Source of the DNA: Heterodera schachtii
Lineage: Eukaryota; Nematoda; Chromadorea; Rhabditida; Heteroderidae
DNA: 64,000 bases
Direction: 5' to 3'
NCBI GenBank assembly: GCA_023374025.1
Contig: SIJG01000008.1
Location: forward strand, 186,001-250,000
Part shown: positions 37,401-47,931 of the stretch, piece by piece
Layout of the letters: the number at the start of each line of letters is the position of its first letter
Numbering within the stretch: the stretch's first letter is position 1
Made by a program: the position numbers and the translations under genes
Notes under the pieces: generated by a model
The model's database searches: none
Told to the model about the DNA's origin: nothing
Seen by the model: only the letters and a program-made list of their open reading frames with translations

Positions 37401-37823
37401 ATTTGAATTCCTCGGCTTTACCGGATCTCGGACCTCGAAAAGCCCGACTCTTACTACACAACACTACGAACATTAAAGTTAAAAAAAAAAAAATTTTTTT
37501 TCCAAGTTTTTGTATATGTCCATATATCAATGTTGTTTCAGTTGGTTTACTGCGGTCACGAGTACACGGTGGCGAATCTGCGCTTCGCGCTCACGGTGGA
37601 GCCGTCCAACGAAGCCATCCGTCAAAAGTTGGACTGGGCACAGGCCCAACGGGAGACCAACCGCTGGACGGTGCCGTCCACCATTGGGGAGGAGAAACGG
37701 CACAACGTGTTCATGCGTGTGCACTGCAGCGCCGAGGTGCAGCAACAGTGCGGCACCGGCACCGACCCGGTGGCAGCGATGGGCCGACTGCGCGAGTTGA
37801 AGAACGCGTTCAAGGAAAAATGA
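34500..37823 (+). CDS. HAGH: Hydroxyacylglutathione hydrolase (glyoxalase II), 304 aa
   Basis: Five phase-0 exons: 34500-34703, 35988-36053, 36130-36336, 36753-36908, 37542-37823. The enzyme hydrolyses S-lactoylglutathione to D-lactate and glutathione, the second step of methylglyoxal detoxification. The metallo-beta-lactamase motif THHHWDH is present, with ligands H87, H89, D91 and H92, then H155 (PCHTSTH), D178 (FTGDTLF) and H217 (YCGHEY). The C-terminal helical domain carries [13 protein letters not shown] and [13 protein letters not shown]. Length matches the human enzyme (308 aa). Two Met codons, at 34500 and 34581 ([16 protein letters not shown]), flank a basic, acid-free leader, as in human HAGH, where alternative starts give mitochondrial and cytosolic forms. 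Intron 1 carries two fold-back elements. The stop is followed by ATTAAA near 37975. Confidence 0.97.
34839..35288. mobile_element. Fold-back element, 450 bp, in HAGH intron 1
   Basis: The left end GGTACTTGTACAGTTTACAC is matched by its reverse complement ending at 35288 (GTGTAAACTGTACAAGTACC). Complementarity continues inward for roughly 200 bases per arm (CCCCATAGAAA, TCGACCAATTCCG, AGTCGAAAATTTAAATTT). T-tracts flank both sides, so the target duplication cannot be defined. No transposase is present. A related core occurs at 5460-5585 and in the element at 51822. Confidence 0.9.
35396..35725. mobile_element. Inverted-repeat element, 330 bp, in HAGH intron 1
   Basis: The end GGTACTAATTTGGTTTGGG (35396) pairs with CCCAAACCAAATTAGTACC (ending 35725). 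Arms of about 90 bases continue through CATATTTTGGTCAAATTTTT and AGTGAAGCCAGGCAGGCAGA. The middle has further GACAGT..ACTGTC words. It is non-coding and lies about 100 bp from the 34839 element. Confidence 0.9.
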
Positions 37824-39898
37824 TGATGGAATAATTGGCATTTTGTGTATCGGAGTGTGTGTCAATGACGGATTCTTTGCACTTTTTTTCCATTTAATAT
37901 TACTGCCATTTTTGTGCCCACCCACACATTGCCATATTCTCCAAAACATATTTTTGGCGGATAATCAATACCCAATTAAAAGTAAAACGATAAATTGGAA
38001 TTTTCTCCTTTCGTGCCGGTTGTTTTGGTTTTTTTCTTCCCCTGCTGCTCTCCTATTGGCTCCTGCTGCTGGAGAGAGTAGAGAGAGAGAGTGAAAAGGG
38101 GAGACGGTAAAAGTGGGAATTTGAAGTGTGGGCCGACCGACAGAGGAGAGAGAAGCGAGCAATTGGCTGTCTCCTCCCGCGACTATTAATTAGTAGGGAA
38201 CGGATTTTTAGTTTTTTAACTATTTTTTCTGCGGCTTTAACTCGACGAGAAATGCACGAAAAACACATTTTTAGCGCGGAAATTCTTCGTTTTAACGCCA
38301 CTATTCATCAGTAGGAATCACTATTTTGGGGCTTTGCCACTAAAAAAACTATTTTGGATGTTGGCCACTAAAATAGATTTTTGCCATTTTTGGCATTTCG
38401 TCACTATTTTTGCCACAATTTTGGTTTTTTTTGGAAAATTTCCCAAAAATGCAATAAAAACGAAAAATACACCCCTAAGAATTGACCGAAAAAAATTTCA
38501 AAAAATAACCCTAAGATTGACGTAAAATTTTTAAAAAAATACGCCCCCTAAAAATTGGAAAATTTTCCCTTAAAATTCATCACCGAAATTTTTTCTTCTT
38601 GACAAAATTTTTGATTTGAAAAATGTCAATATTTGCTAAGAAAATATTAGAAGAAGTGTAACCTCATAAATCGATCCCTACTAATTAAGGGTTGTAAATT
38701 ATATGGATTAATATATTTTTTCTGCGCATATGCTATGAAGAAAGGGCTCAAACATAGCATTTCTGCGTTAAAATTTTTTGATTTGGAGAAAGTTTTTGTC
38801 CATATAAATCCATATTTTGGGGGTTTTCGGGAATAAATCCATATTTCGCCATTTTTGGGTTTTTAGTTCCATACTTCGGCTATTTTTGGCAAATTTTCAC
38901 AAGAAAAATAAAAAAAAAGCGGAAAATGCACCCCTAAAGATCGGTCTTTTTGAAAATTTTAAACATCCCTAAAGATCGACTTTTTTGAAAATTTTTAATA
39001 ATAAACCCCCAAAGAGTTTTCGAATTTTGGAACTTTTTTTTAGCTATTTTATCCACTTCCGAAAATTTTCGCTACAAACTGAATGAGATTATTACAAAAA
39101 TTTTGAGAGTATTTGATTTGCAATTGTGAAGCTAGAATTTAATAAAAAGTGAAATTTTTTAAATGTTAAATCCATTTTTTGTGCAGTTTTAGCGTATTTT
39201 TAAGTATGTTTTAGCAAATAATGAATATAAATACATTTTTGGAATTTTTTATGCTTTAAAAGATATATTTTGGTAGTTTTTAGTCCATATTTTGGTCCAT
39301 ATTTGGCCATTTTGAGGAGCGGGTAAATAATTAAAAAAAACTTTTTGAATCTAAATTTTGAAACACTGTTAAGCCGAGACTCTATTTTTTCTTGGGCGTA
39401 TGTTTAAGAATCATTAAAAACTCACTGAACAGAGGGACTGGGAATTGAATTAGAGAAGAACAATTCAGTAACTACGTCCATACTTTGTGCTCGAGCTGTT
39501 CAAGTTTAAAATACCGCGTGAAGAAAAAAATGGCGATTTGTATCAAAAAATAAATTTTTTTTTTCCTCCACACAAAAATAAAATCATTCATTCTTTGTTT
39601 TGTTTCTCCGTGGCAGTTCATTTAGCAATTTCTCTGTTCGTTTTTGCTCCATCGTTTGCCCGTTTCCAACAAGAATGTAAGTTTGTGTGTTCGTGTAATC
39701 GTTAAGCATTTAACAATTAGCATTTGTCACTACTTTTTTGCGTCTCCTCAACCCCCATTTTTTCGCGCTTCCTACTCGCAAAATTTGTTAATACTTTAAA
39801 TGGTTGCCCCTCCCTTTGGTCTTTTGTAATTTCGGGACCAAAAACGTTTTTACCCATTTCCATAATTTCTGTTAATTTCTTTTATTTTGTTTAAGAAA
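37824..39898. other. Intergenic region of dispersed repeats between HAGH and the F-box cluster
   Basis: A GA/CT-rich part lies at 38040-38160. Repeat-like text follows (TTTTTGGCCACTA, GAAAAATACACCCCTAAGAA at 38463, AATGCACCCCTAAAGATCG at 38925, CCATATTTTGG at 38815 and 39280), some shared with 3100-3480. The last 400 bases resemble the 5' flanks of the later family members and probably contain the promoter of the gene at 39899. Confidence 0.5.
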
Positions 39899-40569
39899 AT
39901 GGTCCACAAATTGCCACCAGAGCTGTTGTCTGAAATCACCAATTTCACAACATGGGACCTTCGTTGGTACTATCTCCCTGTTTCCAAACATTTCAACATA
40001 TTTCTTTGTCGCATGGTGGACAAAATTATCTTAAACATCCTTAAAGTATGTTCATATTGGTTGGGCGGTCCATAGGGTTGGAGAACCTATTAAGGTCAGC
40101 TTTTGTCTCCGTCGACAGATATACGACGTGAAATATTGTATTTTCCTTGTATGGGCAATTGATTTTGTTTTGCCCTTCCCCTGCCGTGGAAAAGGATGAG
40201 TTCGACGACACAGGACCAAAAGTCACTGTATTGACTTTCCACTCAAATTTTGTAACAAATGTGTCCCTCCCCCCTCCCCAAAATTAAACAGTCTATACAG
40301 CAATAATCAGTAACCGAATGCGGTGAAAATTCCTAAAATAATTGATTTATCATTGTACATGTGGCCTTGGTCCTCTAAAAAGCTTAAGTACCATTGGATT
40401 TGAGTATTTATATGTCTATTTCCAGCAACTTGCACAACTTCATCAAATTGACAAACGGCACGCCAAAGTTGAACGGGAATTAAGGGCTCCAGAAGAGGGA
40501 GGAGCAGAAAAATGTCCAACAACTTGCTCCGGTGCAACAGGAAGAGCAGCCCGCTCAAAACGTGCGTGA
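39899..40569 (+). CDS. F-box-like family protein 1, 96 aa
   Basis: Exon 1 39899-40045 (49 codons) encodes MVHKLPPELLSEITNFTTWD, then LRWYYLPVSKHFNIFL, and ends at AAA|GTATGT. Exon 2 40426-40569 starts after TTTCCAG, in phase 0, with a helical QLAQLHQIDKRHAKVEREL and a basic end (GRAARSKRA). The first exon has the LPxELLxE..RWxxxxVSxxFxxFL pattern shared by the whole cluster and is F-box-like. The tail exon differs from all other members. AATAAA at about 40824 follows within a 3' region shared with other members. The role is unknown; a Skp1-type adaptor function is only inferred. Confidence 0.6.
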
Positions 40570-41110
40570 CATTTCGATTGGATAGGAAAAGTCTGGGTCG
40601 GTCTTATCGTATTTTTGAGAAAAGCTAACTTCTACAAATGCATTAAAGCTTTTTTGATACGAGTCGTCGATAACAAATTGCAGGTGTCGCCAACCGAAAC
40701 TACACTGCCGATGTTGATGAGAAATGACCGATCACGGAACGGAAAGGAAAGAAGGGCATGGCAAATTGACGAGAAATGCCATCAATATTTTTCAGTAAAT
40801 GTTACTAATATGAGGTGCTTAAATAAAGCGATGTGGATGTATTTGTTTTCAGTTTAATTTTAAATGATGTTTTGCCATAATAAGTGGGTAGCAATTTTGT
40901 AATTTTTTGTTTTTATTCTATTTGTTAGAGCTGTATACTTCAAATAAGTCGTCATTTCTTTTACGTCCATTAATTTATGGCTCAATGGTTGTTTTAAAAA
41001 ATAAAGAAAAATAAATTTTAAAGTTAGAAAAGTTTTATTTAATTATATTTCAATTAAAATAATCAAAACAAAATATGCAAAATTCCGGCAGCAAAAAAAA
41101 AGACGGGAAA

Positions 41111-41154
41111 CGGGAACGGGATTCCCGTTTTTTCCCGCGGGAATCCCGTTCCCG
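41111..41154. repeat. GC-rich palindrome
   Basis: CGGGAACGGGATTCCCG (41111-41127) and its exact reverse complement (41138-41154) are separated by 10 bases. It stands out in very AT-rich DNA, and the flanking GGGAAACGGG and CCCGCCGG extend the symmetry loosely. Confidence 0.85.
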
Positions 41155-41188
41155 CCGGACTCTAGTAAGGCCAAGAGCGGAAAATGGC

Positions 41189-41776
41189 CAAAATATATAT
41201 TAAACAATAGCTCTCTGTCTGTAATTTATAATCCGGGTGCTATGTCATTATAAAAAAGCCATCAAAAAGGGCGTTATAAAAACCATCAAATGGAAATTTT
41301 CAAAACTGGCCATAACTTTTGCCAAAGGCAACCAAATTAGACATTCTTGGTGTCATGTGATAGCCTTAACATTTCTCTATTATCTCACCTAAATTTCAAA
41401 AAATTTGGTCAATGTTGAGCAAAGTTATGGCCAAAAGTACAAATGTGGCCAGGTTTTCAAATATTTTTGGCCATAACTTTTTTGAAACCTAATGAAATTT
41501 TTTGAAATTTTGCAGGCTAATAGAGGACACATAGGGCTATCGAATAATAGCAAGAAATGAAAAATAAAAATAATTTGTAACTAGAATTTTTAATTAAAAA
41601 TAAAATTATTTCGATCATCAAATATTCTGATCAAAACTTTCTCAGAATGAACAAATTTAAATAATCTTACTATCATTCGATAGTCCCGGATCTGTAACTC
41701 TTCGGGTATTTGTTCCGCAAAAAATTGTTTTGGATTCTTCCATTACAGACCGAGAGCTACCGATTGGTATATATTT
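41189..41776. repeat. Degenerate inverted-repeat element
   Basis: TATTAAACAATAGCTCTCTGT near 41199-41215 is roughly reverse-complementary to ACAGACCGAGAGCTACCGATT near 41745-41768, with about 70% matching. The interior has several GGCCATAACTTTT words. It is old and decayed. Confidence 0.45.
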
Positions 41777-42112
41777 GATAATTTTAGGCTCTGGGCTATA
41801 TGATCATTGATAATCAATATGTTCCAATGTTTCTTTGCCGTCATAAAACGGCAAATATATTTTTTTGTTTTTTATTTGAAAATTTCTTCAATTTTCTTTT
41901 ACGCCCGTTGACCCCTGTTGTGAGAAGAACCAACGCCGTTTTTTTCATTTGTATTGTATTAGTCCAATTGATTTCCACCGTTCGTTTTTGTGTTCCTTTG
42001 TCCTCTCCAATGACCACCAACGAACTCTCCACTACAATCCTAAGCTCTAAAATTTTAAAATATTCCACTATATCCGTTAATTATTTTTAAATTTTACTGT
42101 ATTTATTAAGCC

Positions 42113-43750
42113 ATGCGCTTTCCCCCCAAAATTCAACTGCCCCCTGAGCTCCTTTCGGAGTTGACAAATGCCATTCGATACGATATCCGTTGGTTTGCTG
42201 TACGGGTTTCGCCTTCCTTCAACTATTTTCTTGTCAAAAACCTTGTGAAAATTCGTCGAAAGAAAGATAAAGTAATTTTGTTTGGTCAAATTTTCCTCAA
42301 TCAGGGTAGGATTTGGACTTTGAAAATCTTGGCATTAAAACTGGTGAAAACTTGGATTTTGGATCTTTGCTAAGCCTCCAAAATTAAGGTCTCTATTGCA
42401 CTTTATGAGTCCAATGGTATTTTATGAGTCAAATCAATTGACAATAAATACCTGGTTTTTATACAATAACTTTGTTCATGTTTGAACAAACACTATCTTT
42501 TCTGGTATCATTCGAAAGCACAAAGTCTGAATAATACAAGAATAAAAGAAAACAAGAGAATTCTAACTTTTAAAGAAAATTATAAACGAAAATAATCAAC
42601 AATTAATTAATTAGGTAATCAAATCTTTTTTGGAAATAGCTTAAACGCTACGATTTATATATCTATTTTGGCTTCTTTAGTCTTTGTGCTTTCGAATGAC
42701 ACCAAAAAGACAGGTTTTGTTCAAACATGAACAAAATTATTGTATAAAAACCAGGTATTGTCAATTGATTGGACTCATAAAATATATTAGGACTCATAAA
42801 GTGTAATAGAGCCAAATTAAGTGCCTTTCAATTATGAATTAATTCGATTTTTGTGCGCTTTTCAGCAAATTGCCATTACAACAAAAGAAACATTGCGGGA
42901 ATTTAAACATCTGCTGATCCAACTGTACGGCGAACAAATATTTGAGTGCCGTGGGACGTTGTCCCTTATGTTGGATCTCGTCGAAATTTTGGTGAGAAAA
43001 CCGTTTTTGGTCGATTCCTAAAGTGCAAAAATCAAAAAAAAAAAAAAAACGATTTTTTCTATGATTTTTTTCAATTTTTAATTATAAATAAGTAAAATTT
43101 ACTTAAATTGATGCTTAAATACAAATTCTTTTACAAGTTTTTTTAGATCTCGAATAAAAATAATTAAAATTTACCTAATATTAAAAAAAATCATTAACCA
43201 AATTACTTTGAATTTTGAAATATTTTAAAGTTCATTACAAATGGATTAAAATTAAAAAATGAACTCAAATTATAATCCGCTTCAACTATAAAATTTATAG
43301 GAATTGAAACTTTAAAATATTTAACAAATTCAAAGTAATCTGGTTAATGATTTTATTTATTATTAGGTAAATTGAATTATTTTTATTCGAGATTTAAAAT
43401 TAGAAGGATGTACATATATTTAAGCATTCATTTAATTAAATTTTAAATATTTATAATTAAAAAATCATTAAAAATAATAGGAATGGGCGGATCAGCAGGC
43501 TCAATTGCAGTTTAACGACCATAAAACAATTTGACAATTTTAATGCAAATACATAATACCAAATAAATTATTCTTGGTACCATTCCGTGACTTTAAAGTC
43601 TTATACATATTAATCAGCAAAATTTAAAATAAAAAATTCATTATATATCAAGAAAGGTTTAGCTTTTCATCTTTTTAAGTGAAAACAGTTTTTTGGCTAT
43701 AACCTATTAACAAATTGCAGAAAGCTGTACCCATTATCCAAAATGCCTGA
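42113..43750 (+). CDS. F-box-like family protein 2, about 104 aa
   Basis: Exon 1 42113-42271 (53 codons): MRFPPKIQLPPELLSELTNA, then IRWFAVRVSPSFNYFLVKN, donor AAA|GTAATT. Exon 2 42866-42991 (42 codons): helical QIAITTKETLREFKHLLIQL and a YGEQIFECRG segment shared with family protein 3. A short exon 3 (43721-43750, KAVPIIQNA) would end the frame. A different frame over the same DNA would give a basic tail ending EKEKDE, as in other members, so the last exon is uncertain or mutated. Intron 1 carries the element at 42389-42813 and intron 2 carries the palindromic element at 43061-43480. Confidence 0.5.
42389..42813. mobile_element. MITE, 425 bp, with long inverted arms and AAATTAAG target duplication
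   Basis: The left arm (GTCTCTATTGCACTTTATGA) and right arm (TCATAAAGTGTAATAGAGCC) are inverted repeats extending about 130 bases, through CAATTGACAATA..CCTGGTTTTTATAC and CATGTTTGAACAAA. AAATTAAG directly repeats at 42381-42388 and 42814-42821. The paralogous intron at 44876-44930 lacks the insertion and shows the uninterrupted site. Confidence 0.95.
43061..43480. mobile_element. Near-palindromic AT-rich element in intron 2 of family gene 2
   Basis: Arms of about 160 bases run through TTTTTAATTATAAAT, GCTTAAATA, ATCTCGAATAAAAATAATT and CATTAACCA. They face each other around the centre near 43265. No coding frame is present. Target duplication is unclear because the flanks are poly-T/A. Confidence 0.8.
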
Positions 43751-44517
43751 ATCGGAGAAAGAAAAGGACGAATGAACGAACGGAGCACGGAAAGAGAGGG
43801 AAAGAGAATGGCACGGCACAATTTGACGAAAAGTGTCTCATTTTATATTTTCAAAATGTAATTTATGATGAGATGCATTAATAAAAAGATTTAAGGACAA
43901 GGACACATTTATTTTCAATCAAATTTTCCATTTTTAAATATTTGCTTCGCCATTTTCTGATCAGAAAATCCAACTCCGTACCAACTTGTACTAATGCATA
44001 AAGATTTTTTGGCACGAATCATGGGTAAAAATTTACAGATGTCGCCAACTGAGAGTGCATCACCGAATGTTGACAGAATGGAAGTGGAGTGATCGATCAC
44101 AACTGAATGGAAGGGAAAGAAGGTGGCACGGAAAAGTGTCAAAAAGTGCCATCACATATTTTTACAGTAAAATGTTATGATGAGGTGTTTAAATAAAGCG
44201 ACATGGATCTATTTTCATAGCTGTCAGAAAAGTAAAACATTTTTTGTTGTTTTTAAATTTTTTGGGGCTGTGTATTTTCAAAATTCTTCGGTTTTCTTTT
44301 ACGTTTTGCAATTGACCTCCTACGCTGTCTGTGAGAAGAACCAACACCGTTTACTTCTTTTTGCACATATTAGTCCAATTGATTTTTGTCGTCGTTTTAT
44401 GTTCCTTTGCCCTCCCCAATGAATGACCACCAACTCATTAACTCTCTAATTATTCACATCCCAAGCCCATCCTATTTAAATAATCCAACTTTTTATTAAC
44501 AATTTTTAATCTTCGCC
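43751..44517. other. Two successive family 3' tails and the next promoter
   Basis: 43735-43895 and 44030-44220 each resemble the shared 3' tail (CGGAGCACGGAAAG, GGCACGGCACAATTTGACG; AATAAA-type ends at about 43880 and 44190). This suggests that a family member's middle was lost between them. 44330-44517 is the shared 5' flank of the gene starting at 44518. Confidence 0.5.
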
Positions 44518-47109
44518 ATGGATTGTCCCCGCAAAATTCAATTGCCCCTTGAGCTTCTTTCCGAGTTGGCAAATGCCATTCGATATGATATCCGTTGGTT
44601 TGCTCTCCGAGTTTCTTTCTCCTTCGACTATTTTCTTGTCAAAAACCTTGCGAAAATTCGTCAAAAGAAACCTAAAGTAATTGTGGTTTGTGGCAATTTC
44701 CTAATTCAGGGTAGGATTTAGACTTGGAAAACATTGGCATTAAAATTGGTGAAAACTTGGATTTTTATCTATCCTTGGCACTAGGGTTGCGATCCCGCCC
44801 CGAACGATTTGGTCAACCCCGACTCCGAACCCCGATGCTTCCAACCCCGACGTCGGGGTCGCAACCCTACTTGGCACTCCCAAAATTACCCCTTTAATTA
44901 CGAATTAATTTGATTTTATGCGTATTCAGAATTCTGTGCGTTTTCAACACAGTGTCCGTTCAATAAACGAAGGTATCGAGAAATTAAAAATTCTGCTGAT
45001 CCGACGGTACGGTGAGCAAGCAGTTGAGGGCCGTGGGCACTTGTCCATTGTGTGTTATGCCGCCGAAACTATTGTAAGAAAACAACGGATTCCCTCTTTT
45101 TTTCCTGGTTAAGCCACAAATTCATTCAGTAACAATTTACGGGCATTGTTGGGAGGGGGAATGGGTGGATATCAGGGCCCGTACCAAAAGAATTTCGCGT
45201 TTAATAACTTTCCTTATAAGTAATATAATTAAACATTCTTAGTATAATTCGATAGTTCTAAGTTTCCTCTCTAAGTCTATAAAATATCATAGAATTTAAT
45301 TAAGTATTGAAAGAGTTATGCTTAGAAAAGTCAATCATCTCTTTTTGTAAGGTAATTTCGTCATAATGATACTAAAAGAACGGTGTCCAGACATTTGCGT
45401 CCCGGACATTTGCGGCTCGGACATTTGCGGCCCCAGCCAAATCTGACATTTGCGGCGCGACTTTTGCGGCCCGACATTTGCGTCCAGGACATTTGCGGCC
45501 CATTTCTTAAGGGTCATTTTAGGACATTTGCGGCCCAATTTTTTGTTGAATTTTGCGGCCCAAGCCAAAATCGGACATTTGCGGCTTCCCCCAAATTCAT
45601 CAGCATTATTTTTCACTATTTACAATACACAATTAACACAAAAAAATTTTATTTTCCAATGTTTTCTCAATGCTTAACGAGCTTACAGTTCACTCATTTA
45701 TGGTGAGCTTCTACAAGTCGATACTGTAATGTATTTAAATGACGAAGCAAAGTCCTAATGCGGTTCTACCGGTATTCTCCGCCACTTTTAATGTTCTGAT
45801 AATCAAAATAAATTAACTTATTTGAAATATAGTGCTGCAACATGTATTGTTTGAGAAAAACCTACCTAGTTTAATTGTGATGCGATGTGTTTGCTCTCTT
45901 AGGTGCCCGACCCAGGGCTGGGACGCGATTCTCGGCAATTTGATTCCGCGATGCGCTACCGCAGGATTTTTCTGTGCACGCCCCACCCCTGGTCCGTACT
46001 AAAGTAGTTTAAGCATTTTTAAAAATTGATGCTCTTGAGCCATGAGCAAGCCATTGGAAAATAAAAATAATTATATATGTCGGATTATTGATGATGAATT
46101 TGGGGGAAGCCGCAAATGTCGGGCCGCAAATGTCCGATTTTGGCTTGAGCCGCAAAATCCAACAAAAAATTGGGCCGCAAATGTCCTAAAATGGCCCTTA
46201 AGAAATTGGCCGCAAGTGTCCGGGACGCAAATGTCGGGCCGCAAAAGTCGCGCCGCAAATGTCCGATTTTGGCTGGGGCCGCAAATGTCCGGGACGCAAA
46301 AGTGGGGTAACCAAAAGAACCGGGTAATGGTAACTTTACCCGCAGCTACGGGTAAATCAATGGGTACCGGGTAAAATTCATTTAGTACGGGTTACGCGGT
46401 CGCGGGTCGCGCATTTTAAAAACTCAAAATTTTCCAAGTTGCACATACAAAATGCGACGGGACTGGAGGAAGCGGGGGGGGGGGGGGCGGTCAATGTCCA
46501 AGTTTGAGAAGGGATTCCAATCATGCAAACCCTATGATTTTTTTGCTTTCATTTTTCTTGATAAAAATTTAGGTTTAAAAATTTTCCTTATTCAAAAAAT
46601 GTTATAAAATATTTGATAATAATTTAAATGACAAAATTAAATTTAAGTTTTAGGTTTTTGCTCCCTAAAAATCCTTTCTTAAAAATTTTAAATGCCTTTT
46701 TGATGCCTTTTTCGGGATTTTCGTGCCTTTTTATGCCGTGCCTATTAAAGTGCCTTTTTCGCGATTTTTGATGACTCTTTAGTCGGTCTCTACAAATGAT
46801 ATAAATTGGATGCTTCTAGAAAAAGTGATGATGCATTAAAATGGTCAAAATGTTTTATGGTCGTGTGAACTGTAATAGAGCCGGTACACCTTCCCAAACC
46901 AATGGTCTGACAAAAGCTTGTCGTCTACACAAATTAACAAATTGCAGATTTCCATGGAAAAAGCCATCTCGGAGAAAGAAAAAGCACGAATGACGGAGCA
47001 CGGAAAGGAGGGGAAGAGAATGGCACGGCACAATTTGACGAAAAGTGTCTCATTTTATAATTTCAAAATGTTACTATGTATTATGAGATGCTTAAATAAA
47101 ACAATTTAA
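44518..47109 (+). CDS. F-box-like family protein 3, about 154 aa
   Basis: Exon 1 44518-44676 (53 codons): MDCPRKIQLPLELLSELANA, IRWFALRVSFSFDYFL, donor AAA|GTAATT. Exon 2 44930-45073 (48 codons): helical SINEGIEKLKILLIRRYGEQ. Exon 3 46948-47109 after AATTGCAG: basic helical MEKAISEKEKARMTEHGKEG, ending RCLNKTI, with AATAAA overlapping the end. All junctions are phase 0. Intron 2 is long because it holds the 931-bp fold-back element, and intron 1 holds an 88-bp MITE. Exon 1 is the most canonical copy of the family. In relatives, the exon 3 sequence stops earlier at GATGAATGA, whereas here a short deletion lets the frame run on. Confidence 0.55.
44783..44870. mobile_element. 88-bp MITE with AGGGTTGCGA ends
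   Basis: AGGGTTGCGATCCCG at the left faces CGGGGTCGCAACCCT at the right. TTGGCACT directly repeats at 44775-44782 and 44871-44878, a plausible 8-bp target duplication. The homologous intron of family gene 2 has no insertion here. Confidence 0.85.
45382..46312. mobile_element. Fold-back element, 931 bp, with subrepeat arms
   Basis: Each arm is about 220 bases made largely of repeated GGACATTTGCGGCCC-type units, and the right arm is the reverse complement of the left (GGCCGCAAATGTCC). AAAAGAAC directly repeats at 45374-45381 and 46313-46320, an 8-bp target duplication. The centre (45600-46080) has no transposase. Long arms built of short tandem repeats recall Drosophila FB elements in design; homology is not claimed. 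Confidence 0.95.
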
Positions 47110-47931
47110 GGACAAGGACACATTATTTTTTCAAAACTTTTCTTTGCAAATTTTCCATTTTTCAATGTTTGCTTCGCCATTTTCTGATCAGAAAATCCAA
47201 AACTCCGTTCTCACAAAATGCGTGGTGACAATGCAGCCTCAAAAATGGAGTCAATTGCAGTTCTTACAATTAAAAGTTTTCAACAAAGCCTAAACCCAGA
47301 AGCCTAGGCTTAAGCTTAGGCCTAAAGCCTCCCATTGTATGAACTGACATGACACCCAAAAATGGGCTTACCCTTTGGAATTTTCGGCGACCTTGCTGGG
47401 CATTAATTAGTTAATGACTCAAATAAATTCCAGAAAAGGTGTCATGGTGATCTAAAATATTAACCAGCAGGTTTTTCGTTACTAACCATAATTGGTCCTT
47501 AATTTTTCATTTAGTCTGTTATCTGCACAAAAATCCAAGAAAAGGCATGGCCAAGTCAGGCTTGGAGCCAGGCCAAGGTCCAACTAACTCTATAATTTAA
47601 AGCTTTCATTGCTACAAACCTCCGTTTTTTGTACATTTTGTCATTGACCTCTGCTGCTGATTGTGAGAATAACCAACAACGCCTTTGTCCATTCGTTTTG
47701 TATTAATTAGTCTAATTGATTTTCGCCGTTTTTGTGTTCCATTGCCCTCTTCTAATGACCACCAACTCACTCCTCACTAATTATTCTCATTCCAATCCCA
47801 AGCCAACCTTTTCAACATATCTAATCCCACTTCCCATTAATCAATTATAATTTATAAATTACTGTTAGCCCATGGACTGTCCCCACAAAATTCAATTGCC
47901 CCTAATTAATTAGTTTAATTGCTTTTAAGCC
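47110..47931. other. Family 3'/5' flank with a vestigial start exon
   Basis: The 3' part from 47640 matches the upstream flanks at 41920 and 44330. At 47872-47913, MDCPHKIQLPL begins exactly like family exon 1 but stops after 13 codons, and a second start (47932) 60 bases on, in the same frame, is used by the next gene. The truncated copy may act as an upstream ORF or may just be debris. Confidence 0.55.

Larger units (their letters stand above)
40570..42112. other. 3' flank, repeats and promoter region between family members
   Basis: 40680-40850 is the shared 3' tail of the family (GGAAAGGAAAGAAGGGCATGG, TGCTTAAATAAAGCG). From about 41920 the 5' flank shared with 44330-44517 and 47640-47871 begins (TGTGAGAAGAACCAAC, TTAGTCCAATTGATTT). 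The two repeats between are annotated separately. Confidence 0.5.

Noticed and set aside
37380..37430. GGGATTTGAATTCC resembles a tRNA-type B box
   Set aside because: No A box or acceptor stem upstream. It sits inside HAGH intron 4 in unremarkable sequence.
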